From the NCBI GenBank assembly GCA_004794785.1, contig SJOL01006435.1, forward strand, positions 85,480 through 149,479: a stretch of DNA of 64,000 bases. The letters are read 5' to 3'. Below are positions 22,516-34,506 of this stretch, piece by piece. The notes below the pieces were generated by a model. It was not told where the DNA came from. It did not search any database and was given only the letters and a program-made list of their open reading frames with translations. The position numbers were made by a program, and so were the translations under genes. The DNA comes from Opisthorchis felineus. Taxonomy: Eukaryota; Platyhelminthes; Trematoda; Opisthorchiida; Opisthorchiidae. Within the stretch, counting starts at the first letter, position 1. Each line of letters opens with the position of its first letter.

Positions 22516-22696
22516 GGGGCGAGATGGTTAGAGTGCGGGTTTACTGTCCGGTAGGTTCGTGGTTCGAACCCGACCTCTGGTTCTCGACTTCCCCTGTCTA
22601 GGCTTGGGCAGCCCGGCAGTATCACAGCTCACGTACTTCCTTCTGGTGGCATGGCAATTAGGCACCGAAAGAGTGCTATAGCTGAATGATACTTTT
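22516..22696 (+). repeat. tRNA-derived SINE, copy 3 (short A-box deletion)
   Basis: It reads GGGGCGAGATGGTTAGAGTG, lacking the bases between GATGG and GTTAGAG found in copy 1. The B box GTGGTTCGAACCC is intact, followed by the family body and the GAGTGCTATAGCTGAATGAT end. The damaged A box should weaken polymerase III transcription. Confidence 0.87.
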
Positions 22697-23141
22697 GAAC
22701 CCTTGAGCCAGTCGCCCAACTCCTTCAGAAGGTTGCCGAAGAAGCAGATAGTTTCTGGGCATATTTTCATGCTGTCCTATAGATAAAGAACTTGAACAAT
22801 TCACTTAGTACGATCCGTTTCCCATTCAACAACGTCCGGGTTTCACCCAATCAAGCGGAAGCTGCCCGTTCACGATATTGTTCAAACCATGTGCGCACGT
22901 ATTCCTGTGTTTTTACCGTCATGCTCAATATGCCAGCGGGAGCTATTGTGTGGGAGGCGTCTTCCTTTGCTGCACCTTTCAGATGTGTTCCTCAACGGTT
23001 TTTTTTGTCTAGGTTAGCAAATCTGGCTATCCACGCCTCTTTCGGTTTTTAGGAACTCCAGGATAATATTTCCAAAACGACTTGACATGACATTTGATTT
23101 GTTATGATATAAATTTGAGGATGACCTGATGTCAAATCAAG

Positions 23142-23344
23142 GTGCTTCAGCAGCTTTCCAATCGTCATCTTGGTACCATGCATACCTCTTCAAGAACATC
23201 GTAGCGTGCCATGGTGTGCCCTTAGGTTCTCATCAAAATACCACCTACCAGCTCATGGCAAGAATTTTAACCGATTGTCCTATAAGGGTACCAGAAAACG
23301 TATTATACCAAATTTGTAGAAAACTGGGAATCAATGGCTGGTAG
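23142..23344 (+). CDS. Plus-strand gene of unknown family, probable terminal exon
   Basis: A 66-codon frame ending in TAG at 23342-23344 includes ASAAFQSSSWYHAYLFKNIV, ACHGVPLGSHQNTTYQLMAR and VPENVLYQICRKLGINGW. It enters after AAATCAAG with two bases, agreeing with the phase-1 exit of the 22365 donor. The composition is typical of a folded alpha-helical protein. A longer version starting after TTTGAG at 23119 is also possible. No clear AATAAA signal was seen close downstream. Confidence 0.45.
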
Positions 23345-24073
23345 CCGAATATAAATTGCCGGTCAACAGTGGCCTAAACCGCTGGACGCCTGGAAAGAAC
23401 ACTAGGCTCAGCCGAGTGTGGTACTGCGTGCAAGTCTTTGGTACCGATGTAAACCCGAAACAATGAGATCGGCGGACAAAAGTGTGGAGGTCCGTCGCAA
23501 TTGACTAACCTACCCAAACAAGATAGAAACAAGAATAGAGTGTGCACCGGCACCAAGTACCTGTTCAGCTTCCAAGCATCGGTGTCACCCCTAGAGTCCT
23601 TTCGGTTTCAAGCAGCAGGCAAGTGTTAGCGGAAGCCACTCAGCAAAGCACCATTAGGGTTGCAATGCAAATTGTGGTCACCGGGAGACGTGAGGTTTAA
23701 GTAGGATGTTTTACTGATATCGGCTGTCGAAAATAGTTTCAATAACATATACTGTGCGGAGGAAATTTCATCCCGTATGTTGCCAACAGGAATCTCTGGT
23801 TTCACTTCACTATTGTCGCAAAAGGTAGGTTGCCGTGAGGCCAGAAATGGTTACCGTCGTGGGGTGGTCGGTATGCAAATTTGTACTGAAAAACATTTCG
23901 ATAATCCCCTAACCAGAGGCGGTCGTTTCTGAAGAGCGCTGAATTCGGGTTGGAAAACACTTATGTTGAACCGATGGGAAATAAGCCACACACTCAAAGT
24001 GGTTGATAACTAAGTGCTGGATTTAAACAAGCTTAATATACACTCAAAGTTCCGGTAAGAATTGGCCACTCAC

Positions 24074-24131
24074 ATGATTTTCGAATCATCACGATTGACA
24101 ACCTGCTGTTGGGAACCCGCTGCGTATTTGA
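24074..24131 (-). CDS. Candidate 58-nt internal exon, minus strand
   Basis: A very strong acceptor (TTGGTTTTTTGTTGTGTGTAG) and a donor AATCAT|GTGAGTGG enclose 58 nt. Two frames are open; one gives KYAAGSQQQVVNRDDSKI, which fits the Gln/Asn-rich series seen at 21.2 and 17 kb. The phases do not join cleanly to the 21.2 kb exon unless an alternative acceptor is used, so either an exon is missing or the frame choice is wrong. Confidence 0.42.
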
Positions 24132-25604
24132 CTACACACAACAAAAAACCAATCGATCGGACTTACTTGAACACTGGTCAGTGGATCAATTTTAGTCGGC
24201 TAATCTGACGATCGATAACTTGGATTAGTTAGGTCACCAATGTGATAGCTCGAGTTGTAATTGAACCCAATCAGATTAAAGGGGGATATAAGTGATGAAC
24301 TGCAATCCATCCGGATTAATCAGTTGGCGATGTGGATCTTAAGAGGATTTTCATAGCCACGATGTGATTGAATTCACTTGTTAGACTGAAGCCTTTGTTA
24401 ATATATCTGTGTATCAACTGATGGGTTCGAGGGGTAGTGAAGAGTTTGAAGTTTTAACTGTGGACTGCAAATTGTATGCGAAACGCAAAGAAGCAGTAAG
24501 CAGTCTCATGAAACTCGACTTGGGAAATGAACTGTTCATATGAACATATGCAGGACAAGCCTTCGGCTCCTTCAACATCGGCTAACTTCGCTCGCGGGAT
24601 ACAGCTAAGCACTTCGAAATCGTTTGAGGAGCTACCAAACATCAGAGCGAAAGATAGATGATGGCAGAATAGATGACTGTATCCTTACTAAGTTTAATTT
24701 AATCGCTTTGCTGAGAACCCATCCATCGTCAGCTACTATCCAAAAGGTTTCCGATGCGACTTATGATTTGTGCACTGATTTTTAGTTACATTTGGGGCTG
24801 TACAGTGCTCCTGAGTTTTCAGAATCTTCCTTAGATGGGACAATTCAGATTAGACACCATGTGACCTTGAAGGATCTCGCATATTCAGGTTCCAGCCGCA
24901 GAATCAGCCCCCATCATGTGATCCAAGCAAAGATAAGTCATGCGTAGTGAAATTTTACACATAGAGGACTGAGTCATCATCGGGCTGTAATTCTGGGTCA
25001 CGGCAAAGGGCGCTTCCTTGCACGTCTTTTAAGGGAATAGAACTAATGGTTCAGGGTCTACAGTTTTATTCCTCTAATCAGAAATCGCACTGAAAACTCC
25101 TTTCAGTCCGCCTAAACAGGATGCTACAGACCCGCGAGATTCGCGGAACAGAGTGCGAAAAACGTCAACCAGCAGATAAAAAAATCCTATGTTCATGATC
25201 AGTTAATGTTTGAAAAATATATTCCTGAAATGAGACTGTCTGATTTGGCGTTTCTCGGCTAGAATGATTGTTTCGTTTCGTTTCGCGTATGAACGATCAA
25301 TCACCAGTAGACATCGGATCGTGTGTGTGTTGACAGAACTGAGAAAGTTTGTTAGACAGACAGCGAAGTTACACCCAGCTGGTCGTCCTTTCTTCCAGGA
25401 TAATCTTTTTAGACGATGATAATACCGAATCGAGTGTGCTTTTGCAGACAAACTCTACCCTTTATTTTGTTTCCACGAAATGAGAATCACTCGGTTATCT
25501 TGCCTTTTTTCCGATTGTAAAGCGTGTACCTTGTAACCGTCTATAGCAAAGCCTTCTAAGTAAAACTGGTTTTGTCCCAGACCAACCTTGTATCCAAAAT
25601 CAGA

Positions 25605-26118
25605 AGGATATATATATATATAATGATTTCCTCTGCCGGAACAACTGCAGAAACTGTAGGAAGTTCTGTGTTGGACAAATGCGGAAGAGACCTTACACAC
25701 GACTGGAAGAACATGATGCGGCCAGCAGAAGACATGACCCCCTACTCTCGATACCCATAGATAAAGACCGAGAAGGTCACAATTTTGATTTAGAAACGTG
25801 GAAATACGAGAAAGGGAACGGAATTCCCGGAGACCTGGTACTCAAAGACTAATTCCATCAACCGGCACTTTGAACTGGACTCTCGGTACCACTATGTGCT
25901 ATGTACCAGCTACTCATCCGGAATACTCTGAGGGAGCTAACTATCGGAAGAAACAGTCGAGAGACAAGAATCCTCCTGGAAGCGCCTCAGCGAAGGTGAC
26001 GGCGTGTAATCCAGATGGGTCAAGTTCAGAGTTCACTTCAGCAGCAACCAGTGGGTCGCAGCAGAAGAGACCAGGCGTAAAGGCCATACGGGCATCGGCC
26101 AATCCAAACACCAGTTAA
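25605..26118 (+). other. Two adjacent coding-like frames, perhaps remnants of a mobile-element ORF
   Basis: A TA repeat at about 25607-25622 precedes frame 25622-25760 (ending MTPYSRYP) and, in another frame, 25798-26118 (starting MEIRERERNSRRPGTQR, rich in Pro, Ser and Lys). They run directly into the hammerhead-like repeat at 26.2 kb, which is followed by a Penelope RT remnant, so they may belong to one decayed element. No domain is recognised. Confidence 0.28.
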
Positions 26119-26204
26119 TGGACTAACCAGTAGAACTGCCCAATCAAACAGCCAATCATAACTGGAGGGTAGCAACCATTCAGCGCACAACGATTAAGGC
26201 ACCG

Positions 26205-26300
26205 TTAGGCTATGCCTCCCAGAGAGGCACTGGTGATGTCACCTCGTTTGGTGATGGAGCTTTTGCAACCAACTTGCCCAGCTCAGAGAACGAACGAACA
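26205..26300 (+). repeat. Hammerhead-like repeat, copy 2
   Basis: GGCACTGGTGATGTCACCTC is followed by GTTTGGTGATGGAGC and TTTTGCAACCAACTTGCCC. The spacing matches the copies at 21.0 and 32.9 kb. The CTGANGA core is changed to CTGGTGA and the GAAA box is mutated, but the stem-II pair GTCACC/GGTGAT with its loop is kept apart from the last position. It is a decayed copy lying immediately upstream of the Penelope RT remnant. Confidence 0.5.
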
Positions 26301-26429
26301 AACAAACAAGCTACCATCAATACTAACTAAGCTACCCGTATTCGCCTCAAAAGCAAACTAAAAGAAAACTCTGTGCGATGTACTGCAGAAACGGTTTTCG
26401 ATAACCACCCCAAATGAACTCAGTCCAGT

Positions 26430-26670
26430 AATTTTCTGAATTTCGCCAAGCCAGTGTGGAATCGAAAAACCAGAACGGAATTAGATTTCTAGACGTTGGA
26501 GCGACTAGAAGAAACGATGACACACTTCTGAGAACAGTACAAAAGAAGCAGACATGGAGTGGATAGTACGTTCTCTTAAACCAAAAGAGACCTGGAGCAG
26601 TGTAAACTTGTGCGAACGACACGCAGCAAGCTGCGCTGAGACGACTAGAAGACACACTCATCCAAAACGC
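26430..26670 (+). mobile_element. Penelope-like reverse transcriptase remnant
   Basis: The frame SKNQNGIRFLDVGATRRNDD, TLLRTVQKKQTWSG (about 26460-26562) matches the part of Penelope-like RTs just after the catalytic YxDD, where FLD(V/C) is followed by about 20 residues and then RKPTxTGxY. A stop follows the TWSG motif and the rest is in shifted frames. The upstream part with YVDD is not recognisable. It is a short inactive fossil from a different branch than the element at 41-43 kb. Confidence 0.55.
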
Positions 26671-26959
26671 TTGGTTACTCTGCTGTGCGGAAAACCATAC
26701 AGTCGGTAAAACCCAGACCGAAATTGCATCATTTCAAAAGAAACTTCGGAAAGTTACCCTTTGGCCCAAACTGTTTGGTGGGGACTCCGAACAAACGTCG
26801 AGCTGTTTTATGCATCAGGAAATTTGTGGATAATCTTGGGATCAAAACGTATCTTAATCATCTAGCCAGGGAACAATTTGCCGCGGCCTGCGGCCAGCTT
26901 TTGTCTGCAACCATTCGAATGCCAATGCAAGGCATCATCCACCTGCCGTAAAACAAGGC

Positions 26960-28600
26960 GATTGTCTGGTAGAATCCAGTTTGGTTGACCCGAAGAATTA
27001 GTGTGCTCAATTCCAGTTCAAGTGCTGTGCATATGACTGAGCCTAATCACTTTGCGTTTTTACCAAAGCTTTCATGAGGTGAACCGACTTTTGGCATGTC
27101 ATTCGACTTTCATGCGAAATCGACTGTTACCACACAACGAAATTTACCCCACTGCACAAACCTGGCCTCCGTGCGCAAAAACAGTTTGCACAGGCACTCA
27201 AGTTCAACCGGTCGACAACAACTGCAAACTAGAATTGACCCCCGAGTGTTTAACCAGCAGAAAGTGGTCACAAACAGCGGCCACCCCCTGAGAGCTGGCC
27301 TCTTTGCAGCCTTTCTCTGAGGTCGCCCACGAGGGGTTATTACACTGAGAAACCAGCTCTGGGATTAGGATGTTCTCAACCAATCGACATTTTTCCGCAA
27401 GTGGTGCACGGTACGCATAAGACTGAGGCGTTACGCATGGCACGTGTGAAACCCCATAGACCTTGAGACTGCAAACAGATGCAGTTCAGAGGAAGGACTT
27501 CGAAAACTTGTAAACTGAGGTCTTGAAACACACCCAAAATTCTGTAAATTCTTGTGGACTCGTCGAAATTAAACCTATCTGGAGTACACTGTAAAAAGAG
27601 GCCTTGATGGTGTCCTGTTTTAGATCAGATGAAAAAGGCAATTGCTACACCCACCACCCCTGTGTAACCCGTCTCTTGAGTTCTCCCGTTGATCCATCCA
27701 CATTGCTGCTCTGAGACTGACGGATAACCTATCCATTCGACTGACTAGACTGTGTCAGCGCGTGACAGTTCCGAAACGATAGGACTCGGCCTTTCCAGTA
27801 GACCTGATAATTACTGAATAAGGGGCATACTTTTCTCCAGGTGATAATTAGGGTCCGTAGGGGCACAAATCTTGATGCATTTTGTCCTGATTAGGACAAA
27901 ATGATTAGGAAAGGCTGGAGTTCTATGCTCAACAGAAAGCTGTTGACCTTACCTTGGTGCTTACTTACGAAATTCTTAAGGAATTCCAACGAATGATCCC
28001 CAACTCTTACATTCGACCAATGAGAATCACCCGAGTGATATCTAAGTTGTGTATCACACACTTACGGTGCCGGACTTCTAATCGTTTTTACATCACCTTG
28101 GTGTTAATCTGCTGATTGACCGATGAACTTCCATGACTATTCGTAATTCAACCAACTCGAAAAAATTAGGATCTTCTCGACTCTCTGCGGATGCCTTTGT
28201 ACACACTCCGTTAGAGCTTGCGTCCTTAGATTCCGTAGTTTGAATAGTCCAAACAGGCGTGGTTCTGCTTCAAAAATGAGGCACACAATTACAGTACATT
28301 TAAACATGTGTGAAAAAAATCGATCGCTTTTTTACAAAATAAAACTAAGTCGGCGTTTCAGCGTTTGATACGCTAAACAGCTTCTAAAGATGGAATTGTT
28401 TTAATGTTCGCTTCATACAAAGCGGACTCGCATCACCCTAGGTAATGAGACTTTATTACCGAGTCACAAAAAGCGGCTTCTAAAAGAGAGCTAACTGAAG
28501 TCCACGGCGGGCTCATGGCATACCGTACACCCTCCTCATAACAGAGAAGAGACTCACTGTTACGTCTCCGGGGTGTGGTTCCCCGTCTTTGATAAATCCT
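26960..28600. other. Non-coding stretch without a supported feature
   Basis: Only short frames without convincing splice sites are present. An imperfect TTTTGTCCTGATTAGGACAAAAT palindrome (about 27880-27902) is a local hairpin with no context. It is probably intergenic or intronic. Confidence 0.35.
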
Positions 28601-28617
28601 CAGTGTACAAATTCTCA

Positions 28618-28786
28618 GTTGATATTTGGTTCTGTCAGTGCAGCCGAGCTATGCTGAAAATTTGCTAAGCACTGTACAGCACTGTACATCTTTATTGGGA
28701 ATCACAGCAGTGCACATCTCACGAAAACCACAGATTCGAACCCGCGACCTTCCGGCCAGTGGCTGTGCACTTTGCCATTCAGCCTT
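28618..28786 (+). repeat. Fold-back repeat family, copy C (left arm only)
   Basis: It contains TTCTGTCAGTGCAGCCGAGC, TATGCTGAAAATTTGC, a duplicated GCACTGTACA, TATTGGGAATCACAGCAGTG, CACATCTCACG and CGAACCCGCGACCTTCCGGC, matching the left arms of copies A and B. No inverted partner was found within about 500 bases. It is a truncated copy or a solo arm. Confidence 0.55.
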
Positions 28787-28829
28787 GAGCAGATGAACAG
28801 AATCGTGACTGTCTCTCACTTATCGTCTA

Positions 28830-31800
28830 CAATCGATAAACTGCGAATAGAACAGAATTTTTCCAGCATTTGCAGGACAGCATGACCGTTGCTTCGAAAC
28901 AGATTTTTTGGACAAGCTGAATAGGTTCTGTTCAACTTGTTTGTGGATTTCGCTAGTTTTTAGTCTAAAACAAACCCACAACGGCCTTCGTTCATTCACA
29001 CGTCCTAGAAACCAAATGATTCCGTGACCAAAAACGGACGCCAGTTTTGCACTCACACCCATCAAATCGTGCTTAATTATCCTCAAATCGCCCTCGCAAT
29101 TAGTTGTGTTTGTAGCTTTTGCGCCCATCACAGGTTTACATATTTAGCAACACAGGGTTTATGCAGTATGCATTGACAAAAAGGGATAGTAGCACTGTTG
29201 CGAAATATGGGTAGATCTGCAGAGCTGGTGAGGGAAGACCTAGCAATCCAGCTGCTAAGCTCCACTCAGAAGTGGATGCGCATCCCATTATCGCCTGCCC
29301 GAAAGATTACTTTCTTTCATTCTGGTCCCATCACCATATATACCATGCATCTAAGCGAGTGCGTGACGCAAAAACAGGCTGTGTAATACAACTCTCGCAT
29401 GATGAATATCACCAAAAAGCAGTCGAGGTTTCATTGCGACATAAGCCAGTGTTAAGCGGTAAAACATCTGCTTTTTATTAACTGATTTGATGGGTTTAAA
29501 CTGGTTTTAGGCATTTTCGAATTCAGGATTAGTTTTCCACAATTCGTTTAGTTTACACAAGTTTAGCCGTACTTCTGGTAATTGGTCAGATTAGTAACCA
29601 GGAGGGAAATAACGTCAGGGGCACCCCGTCCTCCTGTAGATTTGAGACTGGATTCTCCAGCGATGGGTTGAAACGGTGGCTGTTGATCTGGGGGCGATTG
29701 GCCGTTCTTCAGAGTAGTGACTGACTGAGGGTTGCGAACATAATTCTGGCTCGTCGCCTTTGTAGCATATCTTTTTCCCATATATCGTCAAAGTTATCTC
29801 TAATAACCACAGATTGTAGAACAGGAACTGGCGAAAAGTGTACTTTGATGTTCTGGATGGTAGTTCCAAACGCCGGAGAGCAGTCTAACCGGTGATGATA
29901 TTACTGATGCCGTTGTGGTTTGACTCAGTTGCGGTGCTGATACCAGGACGTTGGGACAAGGCAGATGTAGGAGTGGCCCATTGACAGACGTTAAGCACGA
30001 GGTAGCTCCTGTGTGATCAAAATTATTGGGCTGCTTGAACGAGGTTCACCAGAAAATGAGACATCGGCTTCAAGCAGCACTAGATAACCACCATTTAAAA
30101 AATATGAAACATCATTTCCCTCACGCTGTGCATGATCTGGCAATTCATTTCTCCGAATTCCCGTTCCTGTGATGTCTTCCTAATCTAACTGCAGAAAAAA
30201 CCTGCGCTCTGTTTGGCTCTTCTCTTGGCGACGCAGCATGCTAAACTATGCATAATCCTGTGCATACATTTAGTCAAACCACTTTGATCCCTACCAAAGG
30301 ACGTCGGGATGTCTGCTCATAAACTGCTCTCTCCATACGCCACAAGACGTCCTACACAAACAACCGACGCTTAAGTTTTCATTGGGTGCAGATTCTGTTC
30401 TATGCGGAAGCAACCACTGGAGAAAGTGGATGGTCCCGTAGTTTCTGTGACCGACGCTTACGACGTTCCCAAAAGCTCCGGCCCTGTTTGTAGTCCGGCC
30501 CGCACACATTCGGAGCATTTTGAAAGAAAGCAACCTTTCAGTGTACCTTCCGCTTTGATATGCCACGCAAGCGTCAAGTACTCTTCACCAGATATACGAC
30601 AATTCAGGTTGTTCGTCCAAAATAGTTCATTGAGGAGTGCAAGATAATCACAAATTATAAAATCCGAAAAAATTGTGGACCAATGATATACTGCACTTCC
30701 AGTTGGACGAAAGTGTCCACATGAACGACCGTAAACCAAAATGACGTACGTGTGTCACACTTTAGAGTAACCACAGTAGCACGGATAAAAGAAGGATATC
30801 GAGTGGAAAATTGCCCTGTGGGGTGTGGCCAGAACAATTATGTGGTATTGAAATCAATGATTTATGCGCGTAGAAATAACTTCCGGTTTCTTACTCGGTT
30901 GTGTTTGAAAAACGCAGGAAGATCCTCACCTTTTTAGGTAAGGAAAACGGATGGGCAAGGCACAAACATTATTCGATATTTTTTCAAGCATTGCAAAGCA
31001 AGGCGAACGCTCGCGCTAACTTGTCTGTCGCCCATAAACTTGAAGGTGTGTCTTATTGATTACCCGTGTCCCTATGGCCCTGGTGACTGTTTCGAAATCA
31101 TGTTTCTATCTGTCACTAGCTTTGGTTTGGCGCGTATTTCACCAGAAACACTTCTGTTCTGGCGGACAAATGTTTGTTTTATAAATATTTACGTGACCAA
31201 CGAAGAGTCCCACGTTTTTCATTCAGATTCCAAGATTTGTTTCCGTGTTGCTGGATGCTGTTGGACGGGAGGTACCACTTGGTACTCTCCAGCAGCAGAG
31301 GCCAACGAGAACACTCTCGAAAACTGATATGTCTCCCTCCCAATGGGATCCCGGAGGAATAAAGCTCTGCGTTCTCGAAATAGCCGAATTATCCGAAAGA
31401 GAGAACCCCTCAATGAGAATGGCCTAGGTGTGATACCTCCCAACGTTTTCACAAGCATGTTTTCAACCGCTGCGATATATTTTCCTACTATCAGTGACCA
31501 CTTTTCGGTAAGAATTACTTCTGATCACCAGTGGACCTCGCTGTGACCTTCTCAGGATGAGACTTTAGTAGTCTGCTAGCCACAGCACATGCCAGTTAAC
31601 CTCCAGCCATCGTCTACATGTTCTCACTCAGAAACTGCAGAGTAATCGACAACGGAGAGTGTTTGAATTCATGGGACCACGCTTTATAAGCTTTAAGCAG
31701 CGTCCGCTACTCTAGAGTTACAGTTTTCAACCTGCCCCCTTTCACCAGTCGTCTAAAGAGGCTTTGCTATATAGCCACAGTGAATTCGAATCAAAACGTT

Positions 31801-32820
31801 TCGCAAAAAATCAACTGCCAACCTGTGCACTTGAAAACTACCGAATATCTTCAAAAGCACAGTTCTGGGCTGCTTTCATATCTGGGTTCTCAAAACTGCA
31901 GCAAAAATTTACTGGAGCCAAGCTACTGAAATAAAGTGTAGTGAGTCGGACGAACAGTCAAAGTCAATCTTTATAAAGGAGGCCTCCCAGTGACCACCAT
32001 GCAGAGTGTGCGGTCATTGTGGGACCGATACACAGTAGATTTATTGGGGCTTGTCCTCATGGTGCTTGCTGATGTCCTCTTTTCGTGCCAGATATGAGTA
32101 CTTCTCAAGCAACTACTTCAAATGCAGACTGCCGTTAGTCAGAGTTTTTGCTTTTCTCCAGTTGTGTTTCCGTGCAGCTCTCCGCTAACACCACAATGGA
32201 CGCAAAGTTAGCCCCATGAGTTGCTTGACACTTCAGTGGACGCATTGGTTTCAAGAGAAATCATTGCTTGGATATACCGACCATCCGTAACACTACTCCA
32301 ACCAAGGTTGGCAGCTTTTCGCTCAATTGTGTTCACATCAATTCTGTTACAACAAAACTGGGTATGAAGTTCCTCCACACACAAAAATCTCAGAAATAGT
32401 GTGACCTCTACAGAAGCAGCCATTTGGCCGGCACGGAATTTCGATACTTTACAATTCTTCCTGTGAAGACAACCCCTCTGGGAAGAAAGTGGCATGTTTT
32501 CTGGCTTCTGAAGTGTCACTTTAGAAACAAACACCACAAAAGTAAGGCCACAACCCGGTAGATTTTATGCCAACCGATGTGATTGCTACCATACTCATCA
32601 CAAATATGTTATTTCGCTATATCGAAAGGCTCATTTTGTCAGGGCTCAGCAGAACTAAGATGTCAGTTTAGCCAGACTATGCACGCAGTGGTGTTCTCCG
32701 GAAGATGTCCCGCTTGTGTTGTGGATTAAAAAACGAAGAGGCTGAGGGAAACGCACGGTTGCCCGATATTGCTTGAGACCCCCCTAAGTAAAAAGGAACA
32801 CAGCTTCGTCATGTATCATA
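28830..32820. other. Mostly non-coding stretch
   Basis: Several 60-100-codon frames occur on both strands (28820-29131 minus, 30402-30647 plus, 31040-31327 plus, 32208-32537 minus). None has a good pair of splice sites or a recognisable domain. The minus frame near 29055-29131 ends at a GTGAGT and could be a short exon, but the acceptor is unclear. Confidence 0.3.
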
Positions 32821-32830
32821 GATTTTTGCT

Positions 32831-32981
32831 TGTTGATCAGGTGGCTGTTGATCTGTTCGCCGAGTTGGGCAATTCACTTCGTTTCGTCACCATACGAGGA
32901 GACGTCATCAGTGCGCAGTTGGGCGGGTCTGACCCAGTTGCCAAGCTCGGCGAACAGACCAGCAGCCAACTGATCAACAAC
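32831..32981 (-). repeat. Hammerhead-like repeat, copy 3, inside a long hairpin
   Basis: Two arms of about 42 bases (32831-32872 and 32939-32981) are near-perfect reverse complements; each carries the 14-mer CTGTTCGCCGAGTT or its close inverse AGCTCGGCGAACAG. On the minus strand the loop contains CTGATGA (32911-32905), then CGTCTCC, a 6-nt loop, GGTGAC and GAAAC (to 32881): a hammerhead catalytic core with a well-paired stem II. The arms would form an extended stem I. The cleavage triplet after GAAAC is not a good NUH (GAA), so activity may be lost. Confidence 0.55.
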
Positions 32982-33080
32982 CAATAAGCTCACCCGAGCT
33001 ACCAATATTTCGACACATTATAGATTTTTGGTGATTCACATCGGAGTTTACGTAGATTCACCATACTGCCTTATCTATCT

Positions 33081-33275
33081 ATGGTTACTGAGTTTCTGGA
33101 GCAGTGGTATATCTCCCAAGGAATCCACTTCAGAATGACCCTGAAGGAGCCCAGTTCTTCTGGTTGGAACCGCTTTGCGCCGTTCGTTCATTATTGTTTA
33201 TTATTCAAAGAACGTCCAAGAAAGTTGAAGAGGAGGCTTGAGAATGTTCGCTTTTCAAAAACTCTGAGCAGATGA
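33081..33275 (+). pseudogene. Possible Ty3/gypsy integrase fragment
   Basis: The frame reads FLEQWYISQGIHFRMTLKEP, then SSSGWNRFAPFV. This resembles the end of retroviral-type integrase cores, where GI.H....P..P.SNGQAER.V carries the catalytic Glu; here the QAER segment reads WNRF, so the Glu is absent. Spacing and flavour fit, but similarity is confined to about 30 residues. It is a low-confidence fossil. Confidence 0.3.
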
Positions 33276-33596
33276 GATATCTACTTTCATGTCCAATGGC
33301 TTGCAACCGATTAGTTGGTGTTTGCTAATAACCAGTTTTCCAGTGAAGAGCGTTTTTCTCTTTCGCCGGCATCAACGCAAGTTTTATTGTTAGAAGTGTT
33401 CATAATTTTGTGACAAATTCCATCTTCGAATCTGGTAATTACTTGGATGACAGAGGCTAATAAAACAGTATTCCTTTCTTCTCGCTCCTGCATTTGGTTT
33501 ATGGATGTGAATGAGACATGAATCTATTGTCTATTTAATACACATGAAGTAAACCTATAAACACAGTCATTCGAGACACCGGTGCCACAGAATATA

Positions 33597-33763
33597 CTAC
33601 TGATATGAGTTGTGAGTGTCGCCGTCAGCATACATTTCGAAATAGCACGTTCTCAAATGAACTACTGTTGCATTTGACTTCCTTGTTTTTTCGACGGTGC
33701 TGCTTTGTTTGTTTAGAAGTTTCAAATGCTGCTTAAGCCAAATTTCCCTACGAATCTCGGCGC
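33597..33763 (-). CDS. Candidate terminal exon, unknown product
   Basis: A strong acceptor (GATTTCTCTGTCTTGTGCAG) opens a frame AEIRREIWLKQHLKLLNKQS, with a lysine-rich middle and a tail ending FEMYADGDTHNSYQ, to TAG at 33597. The polyadenylation-signal variant ATTAAA occurs about 60 bases beyond the stop on the same strand. No partner exon was found; the gene at 34.5-52 kb already has its own stop at 34507. The family is unknown. Confidence 0.33.
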
Positions 33764-34506
33764 CTGCACAAGACAGAGAAATCACTTTGCCTTTGAACAG
33801 AGGTCCACTAATTCGCATCTCCAAAGGTTCATGCAACTGTTTTTTTGCTGTTCTACCAACCTTGTTCGTGTTTCGCGGTGAATACCGCCTCCTCCTGGAT
33901 TCGTAGTTCAGGATATAACTAACCGAATGCTTTTACTGCTGTTGTCCATGTGGCTTACCCATCCAAATAGGATAGAAGCCAACTGTGGGTGGCAGTTTCA
34001 TGTCTTGTATGGGTGATTACCTTATGCTTGGTGAAGCCCGTTGTGAGTACTGGAAGGGGCAGAAACTCTGAATGCCGAACAAGTAGGTTAACCCAGTAGA
34101 GACTTTGGATCATCGAAGGCATCGTTCCTCTTGTGGTGCTTTCGTTTGTTCTCGAAGAGACAGCTCCACACCCTCATTAAATTGTTCGTTCAGTGGCGCT
34201 TTCTCGCATAACTTGCTCTCCCAGCTGCCCGCTTGCTCCTCTCCTTCCCCTTTGCTTGCATTCTTGTTGCGTCCTTTACTCAGGAAGAAGGATCAACCAG
34301 TGTTGACTGAAGACTACAGAGACCTGAGCGTAGAAAAAGGAAAGGATTGCCACGGCTTGTGATTGTCTTGTACTAATCACCAGCTACCTTGGACTCGACT
34401 GTGAAGAACAGTTGATTCTCATGTCATGAGACCACCGTAATGAAAAACTGAAGACTGTTAACTATGAGAAAGACAGATTTCTGTTTGCGAATCAGTATTT
34501 AGTGAT

